Assembly (NCBI GenBank): GCA_017506865.1
Contig: JAFCMP010000224.1
Span: 496,001 to 560,000 of the forward strand
Length of the DNA stretch: 64,000 nucleotides
Source: Tribonema minus
Lineage: Eukaryota; Sar; Xanthophyceae; Tribonematales; Tribonemataceae
Direction of reading: 5' to 3'
A model generated the notes under the pieces. It saw only the letters and a program-made list of their open reading frames with translations. It did no database searches and had not been told where the DNA came from. The position numbers and the translations under genes were made by a program. This document shows, in pieces, positions 20,854 to 31,975 of the stretch; positions within the stretch are counted from its first letter, which is position 1, and each line of letters starts with the position of its first letter.

Positions 20854-23800
20854 TGGCGGCGGCGCTGGGCGCGTCGCGCGCGCTCGCGTCGCTGTACGCG
20901 CCGCGGTCGCCGCGCGCCGCGCAGCTCGAGGCCGTGTGCGCGCGCCTCGGCATACCGCCCGCGCCCGTGCTGCAGGTACATGTGTACTTCAACACTTCTC
21001 GCTTGAGGGGCGGAAATTGCATATCGCACCACGCTGTATACAGCGCGTATGCCCCTGTTGAGCTTTGGCTCCCTTGCCCTGCTGGGGTACGCAGTTGTAC
21101 TGCCGCCGCCGGTCCCGCCCGCTGGACGGTCTGATGCACCTCCGGATTAGCGCTGGAGCCGCGCTCAGCACCCGTGCCGCTAACCCCCCCTCACACACCC
21201 CTCCCCCTTCCGCCGGCGCCCCCTGCAGGACAACGCCAGGACGTGGTGGAGCGCCGCGCAGCACTGCCGCCGCCTGTGCGACCTGCGGCGCGCCCTCACG
21301 GCGCTCGCCGCCGCCGGCGACGGCGCCGCCGCCGCGCCCGCCGCGCTCGCGCTGTCGGACGAGCAGTGGGCGACGGTGGAGGCGGCGGCGGCGCTGCTGG
21401 AGCCGTTCATGCCCGTGCACCGCCTGCTGCAGGGGGAGCACCACGTGACGGTCAGCCTGGTGCCGTTCCTCATCTCGCAGGTGCGCGCGCGCGCACGCAG
21501 GGCGGGTAGGGTTAGGTTTAGGGTTAGGATTAGGGTTTAGGGTTAGGGTTTAGGGTTAGAATCAGGCGTGGGTCACGCTGCGGTTGCAGCGACCGTCTGC
21601 ACGGGAGGGCGCCTCATCCGCAGCGACGGCATTGATTGCGCGCGCGCCGCACCGTTGCGATGCACGCTTGCGCCATCGGTTTTTGGCTGTGACACCCGAT
21701 CAGCTGCATGTGGTCTACAGGCGAACTTGAAGATTGATCGCAATCAACAAGTGCGGGCACCGCTGTGTACATGCTGAGTACGTCATTGCGATGCTGCCAC
21801 GCTGCGACGCACCCCTGCCCAGTCGCACTTGAATCACGATGCCGAACAGTAACGACTGAACATATCATCGCGATGCTCGGCGCTGCAGATGCGCACGGTG
21901 AACCATATCACAAATCAATCATTGCAATGCTGCCGCGCTGTGCTGCACCCCCTACCAACAGGTTCACCAGAACCTGAGCGTATCGGCAGCAGCGGCGGCA
22001 GCCAAGCACCCCGCCTTTGCGGGCGTCGCTGTGGCGATGCTCGACGAGTTCCGCGCGTGCTTCGGCATGGGCTCCAGCAAGGACCTGCCGCGCATTGTGC
22101 TGCTCGCTGCCGCGCTGGACCCGCGCACCAAACTTCTCGCAGGTGACGTGCCTCTGCATACATACCTACTGGCTTGTATATTGGTGACGTGCCTCTGCAT
22201 GCATATACCTACTGGCTACAGGCATACGCATGTGTGCTTACAGACTTGTGCAAATATGTGTTGGCGCATATGGAAGGTACTTGCGCATGTGCCGTTTGCA
22301 CGCTTGGCGGTTGCGGCGGTTACACCCTGCCAGTACACTGACCACAATACATATGCTTCTAGCAGCACGCGACTGGCGTCGGTTGTCTGTTGCAACGGTC
22401 ACCTTGATGACTATTTCTGTCGGCGTGGAGCAACAGGCTGGTGAGCAGCAGCTCTCTACGCTGCATCAACTTGCACACACTGTCTATGTATATATCATCT
22501 GTCTATGTATACATCATCGTGCATGTCGCCAGCGCGCCTGCGCTGCTCTGCACTCTCGTTGCCGCACGGGGGTGACTCTCCTCACCCGCACGCGCGGGTC
22601 GCACAGTGCGAATTAATGTGCCACGTGCACCAGGCCGCAGATGGACGCAGCCATGTAGGCAAGCTTGGTGCCATAACTTGCAGAGTGCAACGCGCTGTGC
22701 CGCTCATCACTTGGCGTGCTGTGCAGCCCCGCTTACTGCGATCGTCCCAGGCGAAATGGTCGGAGTGCAGCACCAGTATTTCCCTTTCCCTCTACTCTTG
22801 CAGACGTTGTCTGTTGACTAACCTGTGCTTTACAAGTTTGCCAGCAATGCCTCACAGTCCATGAAACTACGGTGGCTACCATATACGCACGCTGCACAGC
22901 GTCGCTACGTACCGGCTGTTTAACAAGCCCCGCACGGTCCACGATTATGGCCGCCACCGCATACACGCGCTGCAGCAGCATCTCCACGTACCATTAGTGC
23001 AACAAGCCCCCCCACCCCCCCACCCGCCCCTCTGTGCCCCCCCCGCAGGTGTGCCCACCGCGGACCACAGCGACATCTGGCGCGACATCGTCACCGCCGT
23101 GCGCGACGCCATCCTCGACGACATGCAGGCCGCGCGCAGCGCCACGCAGCACGCCCCCCCCTCCGCCGCCGCGCTGCTGCCGCCGCCGCCGCCCGTGGCC
23201 ATGACCGGCGACGGCCTCTTCGCGGCGCTTGCGGGCAGCGCGCCGCCGGCGTCAGCGCTCGGCAGCAGCGGCGGCGACGCGGCGGCGACACAGGAGGACA
23301 TTGCGGCGATGGCGGCGCGGCGCGCGGTGCTGGAGGTGGACCAGTACCGGCTGGCGCCGATACTGCCGCACGGCGAGCACTCGCGCGCGAACCCGCTGGA
23401 GTGGTACCGCAAGCACGAGGCGCTGTTCCCCGCGGTCGCGCGCCTGGCGCGCCGCGCGCTGTGCGTCGCCGCTGCCGTGACGGAGACGCTGACGGACGCG
23501 GGCGCCGCCGCCGCGGAGGCGCGCCGGTGAGAGACTTACATATGAACACCAACGTATCATACTGTATGGTACTCAGAAAGCAACAAATATGAGGAAAGGG
23601 AGCGGCGCGGCAGCGCTCAGCGAGTCCTTGCGCGCTCGCGGCGTCGCATGTGGTGATTCTTGTGTGCTGTGACGGATTTGCGGGCTGTCGAGGCGAGGCG
23701 AGGCGAGGCGCATCCGGCGCAGCGTGCTCTGGCGTGCTGGCGCCGCATACAAACGCAGGGGGGCACACCACGCTGCCAACGCCCAATATATACATCATGA

Positions 23801-24710
23801 CGCAGGGGGGCACACCACCCCGCCAACGCCCAGTATACCCAGCATTCTGTGCCCAGTACTATGCTGCAGTAGCACCGTGCCGCACCCCCTGCCGAACCTC
23901 TCAGCTCTGTGAATGGACACATATACTCACATTGCACTCGCAGCTCCGCCAGTCAACTCCTCGCGTCGCGTCGCCATTCCGCGCACCCTTGCTGACCCAC
24001 CCGCCATTGCCCACTTGTTGGCCAACTGCAGGCGTGGCCACGGCGAAGACGCACCGCGCGCAGCATTCCTAGAGGCAGCGGGCTGGCCCGAAGTCATCAC
24101 AAATGCGCAGGACGAGCCGCTGGCGGCGGCGGCGGCAGCGGCGGCGGCAGCAGCGGTCGGCGGCACCAGCGCGCCCCCCGCAAAGCGGCGCAAGTCCATG
24201 GCCAACGTTCAGTCCAGCAGTGCGGCGATGGACAACCTCAAGTATGTCAGTTTCGCGCCCGCGCCGCCGCAGATGCCGTGGGCGACGGTCGTCAGCAGCG
24301 CCGAGCACGGCGGCAGCGGCGGCGGCAGCTCCAACGGCACCCACGTGCAGCTGCTGGTGTTGCCGCCTGCTGCGGCGCCCGCCATGCCCCTGCCGCAGAC
24401 TGCGGAGCTGAAGCGGCGGCACCAGGACATGGCGCGCGAGGTGCACATGCTCACGCAAACGGCGGCGGCGGCAGCGGCGGCGGCGGCAGCAGCGGCGGCG
24501 CCCATGCCAGCGGCCGGCGGCGCGGCACCGGCGCCGGCGCCGCCTGCGCTGCTCGCACCCGCTCCTGCGGCGCCTGCGTCTGCCGCGGCATCAGCTCCAG
24601 CGCCGGCAGCAGATGTACCGAGTCATGTGCTGGTGCAGTCTGCTCCTGCTGCTCCGGCAGCGCCGCTGCTGCCGGCGATTACCGGTGATGCGCAGCCGCG
24701 CACTGCCTGA
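17630..24710 (+). CDS. hAT-family transposase-derived protein with BED zinc finger, 7 exons
   Basis: Exons 17630-18108, 18891-19068, 20409-20975, 21229-21480, 21962-22142, 23049-23526 and 24032-24710 join in phase to about 937 aa. Exon 1 holds a BED finger (aromatic WKHF, C-x2-C in CVYC, then a His pair in LRSHLQHHH). Exon 3 is the RNase H-like core: VTDAA keeps the second catalytic Asp, and GCLNH keeps the C-x2-H. The first catalytic position reads SSYEWTT where the family has T-x-D-x-W-T. A run of 27 Gly (20,772-20,852) interrupts the core. Exon 4 has the DNARTWWS motif, exon 5 ALDPRTKLL, and exon 6 the C-terminal dimerisation block PLEWYRKHEALFPAVARLA. Exon 7 adds an Ala/Pro-rich tail with a KRRK basic patch; retaining intron 6 would stop the protein at 23,530. 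The long host-like introns and altered catalytic residue suggest domestication. The start could also be ATG 17,657. Confidence 0.8.
18708..18755 (+). repeat. Copy of hAT exon 2 acceptor and 5' end
   Basis: The first 48 bp of exon 2, with the preceding ccag acceptor, occur 183 bp upstream of the true exon (18,891) with a few substitutions (LLDHYLKT instead of LLDPYLKM). Confidence 0.85.
19138..19320 (+). repeat. Copies of hAT exon 2 3' end and donor
   Basis: The end of exon 2 (gcgcgcctgcacgacgcg... gcgcaggtgcgcaac) recurs at about 19,140-19,195 and 19,248-19,315 in diverged form. The second keeps a gcgcaggtgc donor. Both are followed by acttcaaccctag-type sequence. Confidence 0.7.
20043..20240 (+). 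repeat. Two copies of hAT exon 3 acceptor upstream of the true exon
   Basis: The exon 3 start (gcaggtccgcgcgctcgtgcg) is preceded by copies at about 20,049 and 20,208. Each has a (GCC)n tract and an AG acceptor, followed by a shared intronic segment (ctcgcacgcccctacaaacc). The true exon begins at 20,409. Confidence 0.88.
21504..21561 (+). repeat. Interstitial telomere-like repeat (TTTAGGG/TTAGGG)
   Basis: About eight tandem units mix TTAGGG and TTTAGGG, in intron 4 of the hAT-derived gene directly after the donor. Other short tracts in the window lie at 19,380-19,410 (opposite orientation), 25,427-25,440, 39,357-39,375, 41,240-41,256, 42,684-42,707, 42,879-42,897 and 43,015-43,032. Confidence 0.9.
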
Positions 24711-25554
24711 CCTGGCCAGAGTCGCGCGCTGTGTTGCCGCCAGCGGAGAGGCGGGCCATGGCTGTGGCACTGGCGATGACGTTAAGACTGTGCGCACTGC
24801 TGCCGCCCTCTAGGGGGCTGCTTGATTGTATAGCACTGTGTGCACCATGTGCATGCACTGTGCACGTGAGCGCGCTGCATGTGCACAATTTACGCCTGCA
24901 TCACAAAATGGTGCTGCGTCTACGCGGCGGGACCGCTTGCTCGCGAGCTGTTATGCCATGTACTGTCATACTTGGACCAAGGCAGCAGTGGGTTGGGGGT
25001 TGCATGGGACCATCACAAACTGTGAAGGGGACAGGAGAGGGGCAATGATGTCAGGAGGCACATTGGGCTGTCATGCCAGCAGTCTGTAGCTGCAAAATTT
25101 CTGCAGTGCCGGTGTCTTCATAGCGTCTATGGCCACGCTGTACAAAGATGCAACACAAGAGAAGTCAAGTGTGGTACTCAACTTTGGGCTTTTTCGCGCC
25201 CTGAGCGAGAATTAATAAAAAGTACTCAACTGCCAATGCAATGCAATGCCGCACTCTCGTTGATTGTTTTGCGCTTTCGTGATGATGCGCAAAATTTGCT
25301 TTGTGTGATGCAACAACACTATTGTCTGGCGCAGACCAAGGCATTCATGGCTGCTATGTACGCCAGCGTAAAACAAGCGCACACAGTTAGTATACTGTAG
25401 GCAATTACACTCTCATGTATGCGCCTAACCCTAACCCTATTTCGAGTGCCCCCCGACCCCCCGGCACCTCCCCTTAGATTTCGATCAACTTGCGCCTCGA
25501 GCAAATCTGAACTGTTGTTTAGCACAGCACATCTATCCCACCACCATCGCCAGG
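24711..25554 (+). promoter_or_regulatory. Probable 5' region of the LHC gene
   Basis: No coding sequence was seen. An AT-richer patch with attaataaaaag at about 25,211-25,222 is a possible TATA-like element, and a short taaccctaaccctat tract sits at 25,427-25,441. The assignment as promoter rests only on position. Confidence 0.35.
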
Positions 25555-28500
25555 ATGAAGTCTGCAGCGGTTCTGGTTGGTGCGCTGGCTGGTGCGTCCG
25601 CCTTCCAGGCGGCCAGCCCCCTCAAGGGCGCTGTCCGCTCGTCTTCCAGCATGTCCATGATGGCGAAGTCCAAGTGCGTGACACACATGCTCGCCTGTGC
25701 TGCCGGCGAGCGTAGCCAGCTAGATGCTCGATTTGATCTTGTTGTTAGGTTGCAGTCACATGGGCGCGCGGCGAGACGGAGGCGCTGGCAGTCCTCCGCA
25801 CATGACGCGCCGGACGGCCTGCATGTAGAGCATATTTATTGCGTTGCATGCCCAAGGGATTGCCTGGAGGATGGCAGGCAGTGGGAGCAGCTATTGGGGC
25901 TGGCTGGCGCGCATAGGGATGAGGCGACGAACAGCTGCTTGGTGGGGTTTTGCTAGCACAGCGGAGCGGTGCTGATCTGGCAGGCAGCTTGGGGAATTGG
26001 CAGCATGAGGGGAGGACTGCGCCAAGAAGGACCGCGCCGAACATCACAAGGCGAACGCTGCTATATCGGTTTACCGTAGCAGTCGTCGTCGACCTGCCGG
26101 CGCATGGTCATTTGCGAGTGGGCTGTCTGTTGCGAAGCCCGGCTGAGGTCTGCACAGATGAACAGGCTAGTGTGCTGCCCATTCTCAGGTGGATTAAGAC
26201 GCCTGTGTTTGTGATGTTGCTCTCAGGTCGATCCCTTTCGCTCCCCAGCCGGCTGCGCTGGACGGATCCCTGCCCGGAGATGTCGGCTTCGACCCCCTGG
26301 GCCTGACCAGCATCGACTTCGACTGGGCCAAGGTCAGGATTTGCATATCTGACGCTGGAGTGCTTTGTGTCAAGGAAGTGTGAAATAGCAGGTGTCAGCA
26401 GGGAAATAGCAGGCGTCAGCAGCAGGCGCAGCCATGCGCACCTTGCTTGCAGTTTGAACATAATGTGCCTACAGATATCTCAACAGAAAAGGTAATTTAC
26501 CCTGCTTTGCAGAGGTTGCCTGGCTGCACATGCTCCTGCCACTGCTGTTCATATTGTTTTTGTGAACTCTCATCAAGCGCTGTACAGAGCTCACAGCCTC
26601 ACTGCACGCACTTGTTTTTCTCTGCCGCGCAGTGGATCGTGCCCGCACGCGCCTCCATGCGCAAGGGCGACGAGCCGTTGGTCGTGGACACGCTCTACTG
26701 GATGCGCGAGGCTGAGCTCAAGCACTGCAGGTATGCCCGCTTTACAAGCTTTTTCATATTTGCCACTCTGTGCTGAGCAGTGACGCTTGGGAGCGTCATG
26801 GTAACTGGCTTCTTGCGCAAGTTGAATGGTGCACGGAACTTGACTACAGCTTTTGATTGCAGCTCGATGACACGTGTTTGACTCACGTCCGCAGCGCCTA
26901 GCTAGCAGTCAGTGCTGGGGCTGTGCAGCTTGCGATGTGCACACAGCAGTGTCCAATGAGCGTCGCGCCGCTGCGACCACTAGTGATGCGGACAGCGGTA
27001 CTGTTTGCAAGAAACGCCAAAAGCATCATATGCGGCACATTGTCCTGCCATGATTGTACGCCAACAACAGCAGGCGTCGCCACTGCAACAACCCTAGTCG
27101 CCTCCGATGCATTGCGCTGAGCACGCGCTGCACTTGCGTTGCTCACTGCAGGGTGGCCATGCTTGCGGTGGTGGGCTGGCTGGCAGTGGACATGGGCCTG
27201 CGCCTCCCTGGCACCAAGTACATGGGGCTGTCCGCCATCTCTGCGCACGACGCGATGGTGAGTCCCCCCCCCCTCTTCTGAAGTGGTGCTCGACCATATG
27301 TAGCTCCATTTCTCGATGCCTGCGGTGTGCTGTACTTATGCTGGTTACTGGGAGTGTTTGGCACAGCGCGCTTGTGGGCATCGCCTGCAGCGGGCGCAGT
27401 AGCATGGCAGGCTAAGTGTGCGTTGCTGTCGTGCTGTGGGCAGGGCTCACGTGGCGTGGTGCAGACCATGTGTGACATGACACGTGTAGCAACCAACCAT
27501 AATTATCATTGCTTGTGGGCGTTTGCTCAGGGAGCTGCAGGCGTGGGACCTGTATGCATGCGCCTGTTGATGCTGAACGCTAAGCTAAGCCAGGCAAGCA
27601 TGACAGCTGGAGCAGCAGCGCTTGCATTCATCAGAGCGCAGGACAGCCAACTTCAACTTTTTGCAACTGCTCTGCCAGTTTCGACTGCGACTGACACGCG
27701 TACCCGCCTTGCGCTGCATCGCTGCTCAGGTGTCCGGCGGCAACATGGTGGTGATGCTGCACTTTGCCCTTCTGCTGGAGCTGATCAACGGCGCAGCCAT
27801 CTTTGCCGCCGCCCAGGGGTCTGGCCGCAAGCCCGGGGACTTCTGCCTGGACCCCCTGGGCCTGGCCAAGGTCAGGACGTGCACTTCAACTTTGTTAGGA
27901 CACGCAAAGTGATTGCCTTCATGTGAACCGCTGCTTGTCGGGTGCGCGTGAAAGCCTCAGTGCGGCGCGTCACGCATTGCTGCTGATGCGTCACACGTTG
28001 CTGCTGGTAACACACAATGCAGCCCGCTGCGATGGTATTGCTCAGTATGGCTGCATAGTCGAAGTTCCGGCCTTCATTGTCCACCGAAATGCTGGTGAAG
28101 CCATTGCATGTTGTGGCGTGCACATGCGCCTGCCGCTGCTCCCCTGACGTTCATCAAAGACACCCGCCTGACGCTCTGCTTGTCGCCACTGCGCACTGAT
28201 TGCAACTTCAACAGGACAGCGCCAAGAGCGCACGGTACCAGCTCAGCGAGGTCAAGAACGGCCGCCTGGCGATGCTTGCATTCAGCGGTAAGTGTTGATG
28301 CAGATGGAAGTTGAAGTACACTTTAGATTGAAAACCTCAAACAGCATTCCTACAGGAACCGCGTTGCGCACTCTGCCCTGTTTGTGGCAAGCATTGCGCA
28401 CTCTGCCCTGTTTGTGGCAAGCAGCGGCTGCATGGATGTTTGTGTGAGCGAACAGCTGATGATGTGTACGCCGAGAGGCGGCTACTTTGAGCACGTGCAC

Positions 28501-28797
28501 ATCGCCTGCTCTCACAATTGCGACAGAGTGCGTCTGTCGCCACCTGCAGAATTATTTTTTTTGCCACACAGTCTCCCATTTCAATTGCATGACAAAGCGG
28601 AGCTGCGATTGCAGATGTGCGTTTACAACCATCCCCCATCCAACCGGCCGCTCTTATCTTGGTCATCTTAGTGAGCAAAGCAAGTGCACATGCTGACTCC
28701 GCTCTCTGTCTGACTCTCGCCACGGTCCGTGCGCCTCTCTGCAGGCATCGCAACACAGGCAGTGCTCACAGGCCACAGCTTCCCCTACCTCTTCTAA
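25555..28797 (+). CDS. Plastid light-harvesting chlorophyll a/c (fucoxanthin-type) protein, 7 exons
   Basis: Antenna protein of the thylakoid membrane that binds chlorophyll and carotenoid and passes light energy to the photosystems. Exons 25555-25673, 26227-26332, 26633-26730, 27152-27257, 27730-27870, 28215-28287 and 28745-28797 join in phase to 231 aa, a normal family length. The N-terminus is a signal peptide ending GASAF-Q: the ASAF motif with Phe at +1 of the transit peptide, diagnostic of secondary red plastids. Mature-region landmarks are [10 protein letters not shown], helix 1 with [17 protein letters not shown] (Glu and Arg for chlorophyll binding and inter-helix ion pairs), a middle membrane helix (about residues 155-172) and helix 3 with [14 protein letters not shown]. 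It ends SFPYLF. Introns are 227-552 bp and, unlike the neighbouring genes, show no obvious decoy exon copies. Assignment to a subfamily (LHCF, LHCR or LHCX) was not attempted. Confidence 0.93.
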
Positions 28798-30238
28798 GCG
28801 CGCGGCCCGCAACGCCACCGACCGCCGCAGCAATGCGCGCACACGTATCTCCCACCACCACCACCACCATGACCATTCGCCCCAACACACACAAAAGCGG
28901 GCGGGCGCACCTAGTGTGTGTTGCCTGCTGCATGGCCCGGCCGCCGCCGCCGCCAGTGTGGGAGGGGGCCACGTGCACGGGCGCTGTGCCACAGTTTTAG
29001 AACCCTGTAATACACATTACCCGCCCGCACGACAGGTTTAGGGGCGGCGCGGCCCCTTGTATGTAATGATCAACCTTATCTCATGTTTCTGTCCATCAAA
29101 ACAGTCCCGAGGTCCCAGGTCTTTTTTTGCTGCGCTGTGTTCCTGTGCCAAGTGTGCTTCTCGATGCTGCTGCTGCTTTGGTTGGCCTGTCATATGATGT
29201 GAAGTGCTCTTTTGTTGCCATTCGCGTTTGCAAGCGAGTGCCTATGTACATGGGCCCCAGTGGGCACAGTTCAATGAACTCTTTTCATGTACGCTTATGT
29301 CAATGAGAGCTGTTTGCATACTCACCACAACAAAGCCATTGTGCACTGATGCACGCGTGTATACGGTCCAGGCTTGCAGGCACGTGCCATTTCACTGAGA
29401 ATTATGCGCGTATTGCCTCTGCTAGGATGCTGCTTTGTCATTCATTTGCACATCTGGTACGGAGTACAGGCACCGTGTTGCGGCCTCTCTCTTCAGAGGG
29501 CCTGCTCTCAGGATGCTGGTTCAGTATGCATAACTATCAAGTATGCATTCTGCTGAGCTGGACAAACCAGATCATGCACAGGTATGCATATACACAGAAA
29601 ACGAGATAGAGCAAATGTACCAAGGACGTACACAGACCTTTTGTGTTTTTCATGAAGATGTGCGTTGACGAGTGCATGCTGTAGCACGCGCTGGCACAGT
29701 GGAGCATTTACTAATTCCATTGTTTGGCCCTCTGCTGGCCTATATATGCTGTCCTTGATGCAGGCATAAGCATGCAGGTGGTGAGGGTGGCACTCAAGCT
29801 CAAGTTCGCAGAAATTGCAGTAGAGGGGGTGCTTGCAGCTTTTGCAATCGCAATGTCATCGAGGTGACCTCTCTTGTGTGCGGCCCACACATCATCTTCT
29901 TGTAATTGCACAGATCAGATCGGTGAAAGCCCCAAGGGAGGCGGGCGTCCTGTATGCTAGTAGGGTTATAACCCTCAATGGAGCAACTTGTTGAACCTGA
30001 TGGACAGTGTGCTGTTACATTTGACATCAGGAGGTGAGTTTCTTGCGATATTGGCATGGTGGTGCCGGCATGCCTCAGTCGGCACTACACACATATGCCT
30101 TGGCACGTGGGGGGGCGTGCCTTAACATGTGCATCAGATAGCGGCATGCATGCGCCCACAAACTTTGATGGTCACTGCCGCCGAGACGGGGACATACCGA
30201 TGGTCTTCAAGTTTGACAGCCTTGACGCATTGTTTACC
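28798..30238. other. Intergenic region between convergent genes
   Basis: 3' flanks of the LHC gene and of the minus-strand gene ending at 30,239. Contains a short CCA run (28,851-28,868) just after the LHC stop. No gene was recognised. Confidence 0.5.
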
Positions 30239-31689
30239 CTATGCGTAGGGCTGTGACCAAGGCACTTCTTCAAGATTGAGGTAGGTGTGCTGCGCGTCGT
30301 CCAGGTGGTGCTGTGGGCGCAGCGGCTGATGCCAGTCGTCGCCAGTGCCGGCATGCCCGCCGTCGCGATTGTACATGTGAGCTCCTTGGGGCCTTACGCG
30401 CGACGTGGTCCGCTCATGGGACCGAGCGTACCTCTCCGGCAGCTCTGACTTGACGCGAACTGCCTCGGGGCCACGGAGCGGCTTCTTTGCAGGAGACAGC
30501 CCTGACAGCAACCGATGAGGAGTGCGTCGTGAGCCTGATGCCCATCACGACATGCTACAACGACCAGCACAGAAGAGCAAAGTTTGCCCGAAAAATCAGC
30601 ATGGAATAGCAGCATGAGCACATGCACTTTTGCTTGATGGAGCCCTTGAGTTGAGCACCAGCCTGAGAGCTGCCGCAGTACGTACTAGTACAACAGAGAA
30701 TTACCTGTCGGCAATCCCAATACAACCAGTGAGGGCCAGCAATGCAATGCGGACTAATGATTAGAACAGGCTGAGCTACTAACAGGATCAATCTGTACAA
30801 GCTGTTGCTCAAGCACTGTCGTATGCCGCCTCAGCCCTGATTCTGATCAGAAACTGCTCTGTCACCAGTATACTACTAGTAGGAATCATGGGCAGTGCTG
30901 CATGAGCTTCATGCATCTTGCAACAATGTGTGCACTTACCACTGGTGCCAGCAGTGACGGACATGGCCGGGTCACGGATGCCACTGGTTGAACTGCTGAT
31001 GAAAGCTTCGAAGTCACTGTAGCCACCCCCTCGCTCCTTGCCGCTGCGGTTTCCTTCCGCCTCAGAGTCTGCGTACTGCTCACTGGCAGCGGCATGGCGA
31101 ATCCTTGACTCTGTAATAGAATCAGCGCCAGCCGCGTTGTCGCTGCTGTGTCCTCTCACGCGTTTGCTGTTATCATCATCAGTGCCTCGCGCGGCCGCGT
31201 CAGACTGAGTGGGGCCACTGGAGCCCCACATGACATCGGCCGTGTCAAGCTTCTTGCTGCTGCTCTGCCCTTTCACCTCCGCACTCTGCTCAACATCCGC
31301 CATCGTACTGCCTGGCCGCCTATATGACCGTGCGAGCGCAGCCGCGGCCCCTGACTGCTTTGAAGCCTGAGCCCGCTACTGGAACCTCCCAAGGTGCCGG
31401 CAGGCACCGTGACGGCGCTGTTCGTGACCGGCATCAGCTTCAAATATGATGTGGTGTGACAGCGCGGCGAAGATCTTGAAGATGTGGTGATGGCACGAAA
31501 TCGGAAGGCTTCTGGGGGAGGAGGAGACTCGAATACCCAGGCCCTGTGCTCGGGCGTCCATGTGATCTTGCGGTAAACCCCATCGTGCCAGAGGAGGTCG
31601 GCCGGGCCTTCGCGTTTTTGCCTCTTGAAAGGGGGGGCTACTGCCTCCGTGGCCTCATGCTTGGAGCGATTGCTGAAGACGCCACCCAT
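30239..31689 (-). CDS. Unrecognised, mostly disordered protein with possible N-myristoylation signal
   Basis: Minus-strand exons 31689-31537, 31375-30940 and 30501-30239 join in phase to 283 aa; the first junction (donor gtattc, acceptor cagtag) is less certain than the second (donor gtaagt). The start MGGVFSNRSK fits the N-myristoylation consensus (Gly2, Ser6), and a basic patch KRQKR follows near residue 22. A short W-DG-YR-W-W stretch (about 34-51) could be a small fold. The rest is rich in Ser, Asp, Gly and charged residues and is probably disordered. The C-terminus, with PAKKPLRGPEAVRVKSELPE and HTYLNLEEVPW, looks more ordered. It is divergent from the plus-strand gene starting 31,842 or 31,976. 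Function unknown. Confidence 0.55.
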
Positions 31690-31975
31690 TGTCTCGTAGC
31701 GCGGTGCCCCCCGTGTCGTGTTTTTTCAAGGTCTGCCTGTGACTCTCCCTCATTAAAGTTGAAGTTTTGGAGCCCTTCTGAGCTCGAACTATTGATGCGC
31801 TCAAGAACTATTGAAGGACGAGGGAAAGCTGTGGCACAGTGATGGCTGACACAATGGCCGTATCACCAGTGTGCTCCGACCAACGCACATTAAGCGCTGT
31901 TTACTGTGCCTTGGACGCGCAGCCTGAAACTACAGCGTTGACAACGGACGTTCAGGTCTACTCCGGGCCGCACTC
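31690..31975. promoter_or_regulatory. Shared upstream region of divergent genes
   Basis: At most about 285 bp separate the two opposed start codons. It carries attaaagttgaagtt at 31,752-31,766. An ATG at 31,842 opens a 54-codon frame that could be a first exon of the plus-strand gene, but no phase-compatible acceptor was found. Confidence 0.35.

Noticed and set aside
19886..21134. Three overlapping plus-strand frames of 370-406 codons
   Set aside because: GC-rich bias and (GCC)n runs keep all frames open. Only the frame with the hAT core motifs is coding, and the upstream part is decoy exon copies.
17630..24710. Intact autonomous hAT transposon
   Set aside because: No terminal inverted repeats or target-site duplication were seen, the introns are long, and the first catalytic residue appears lost.
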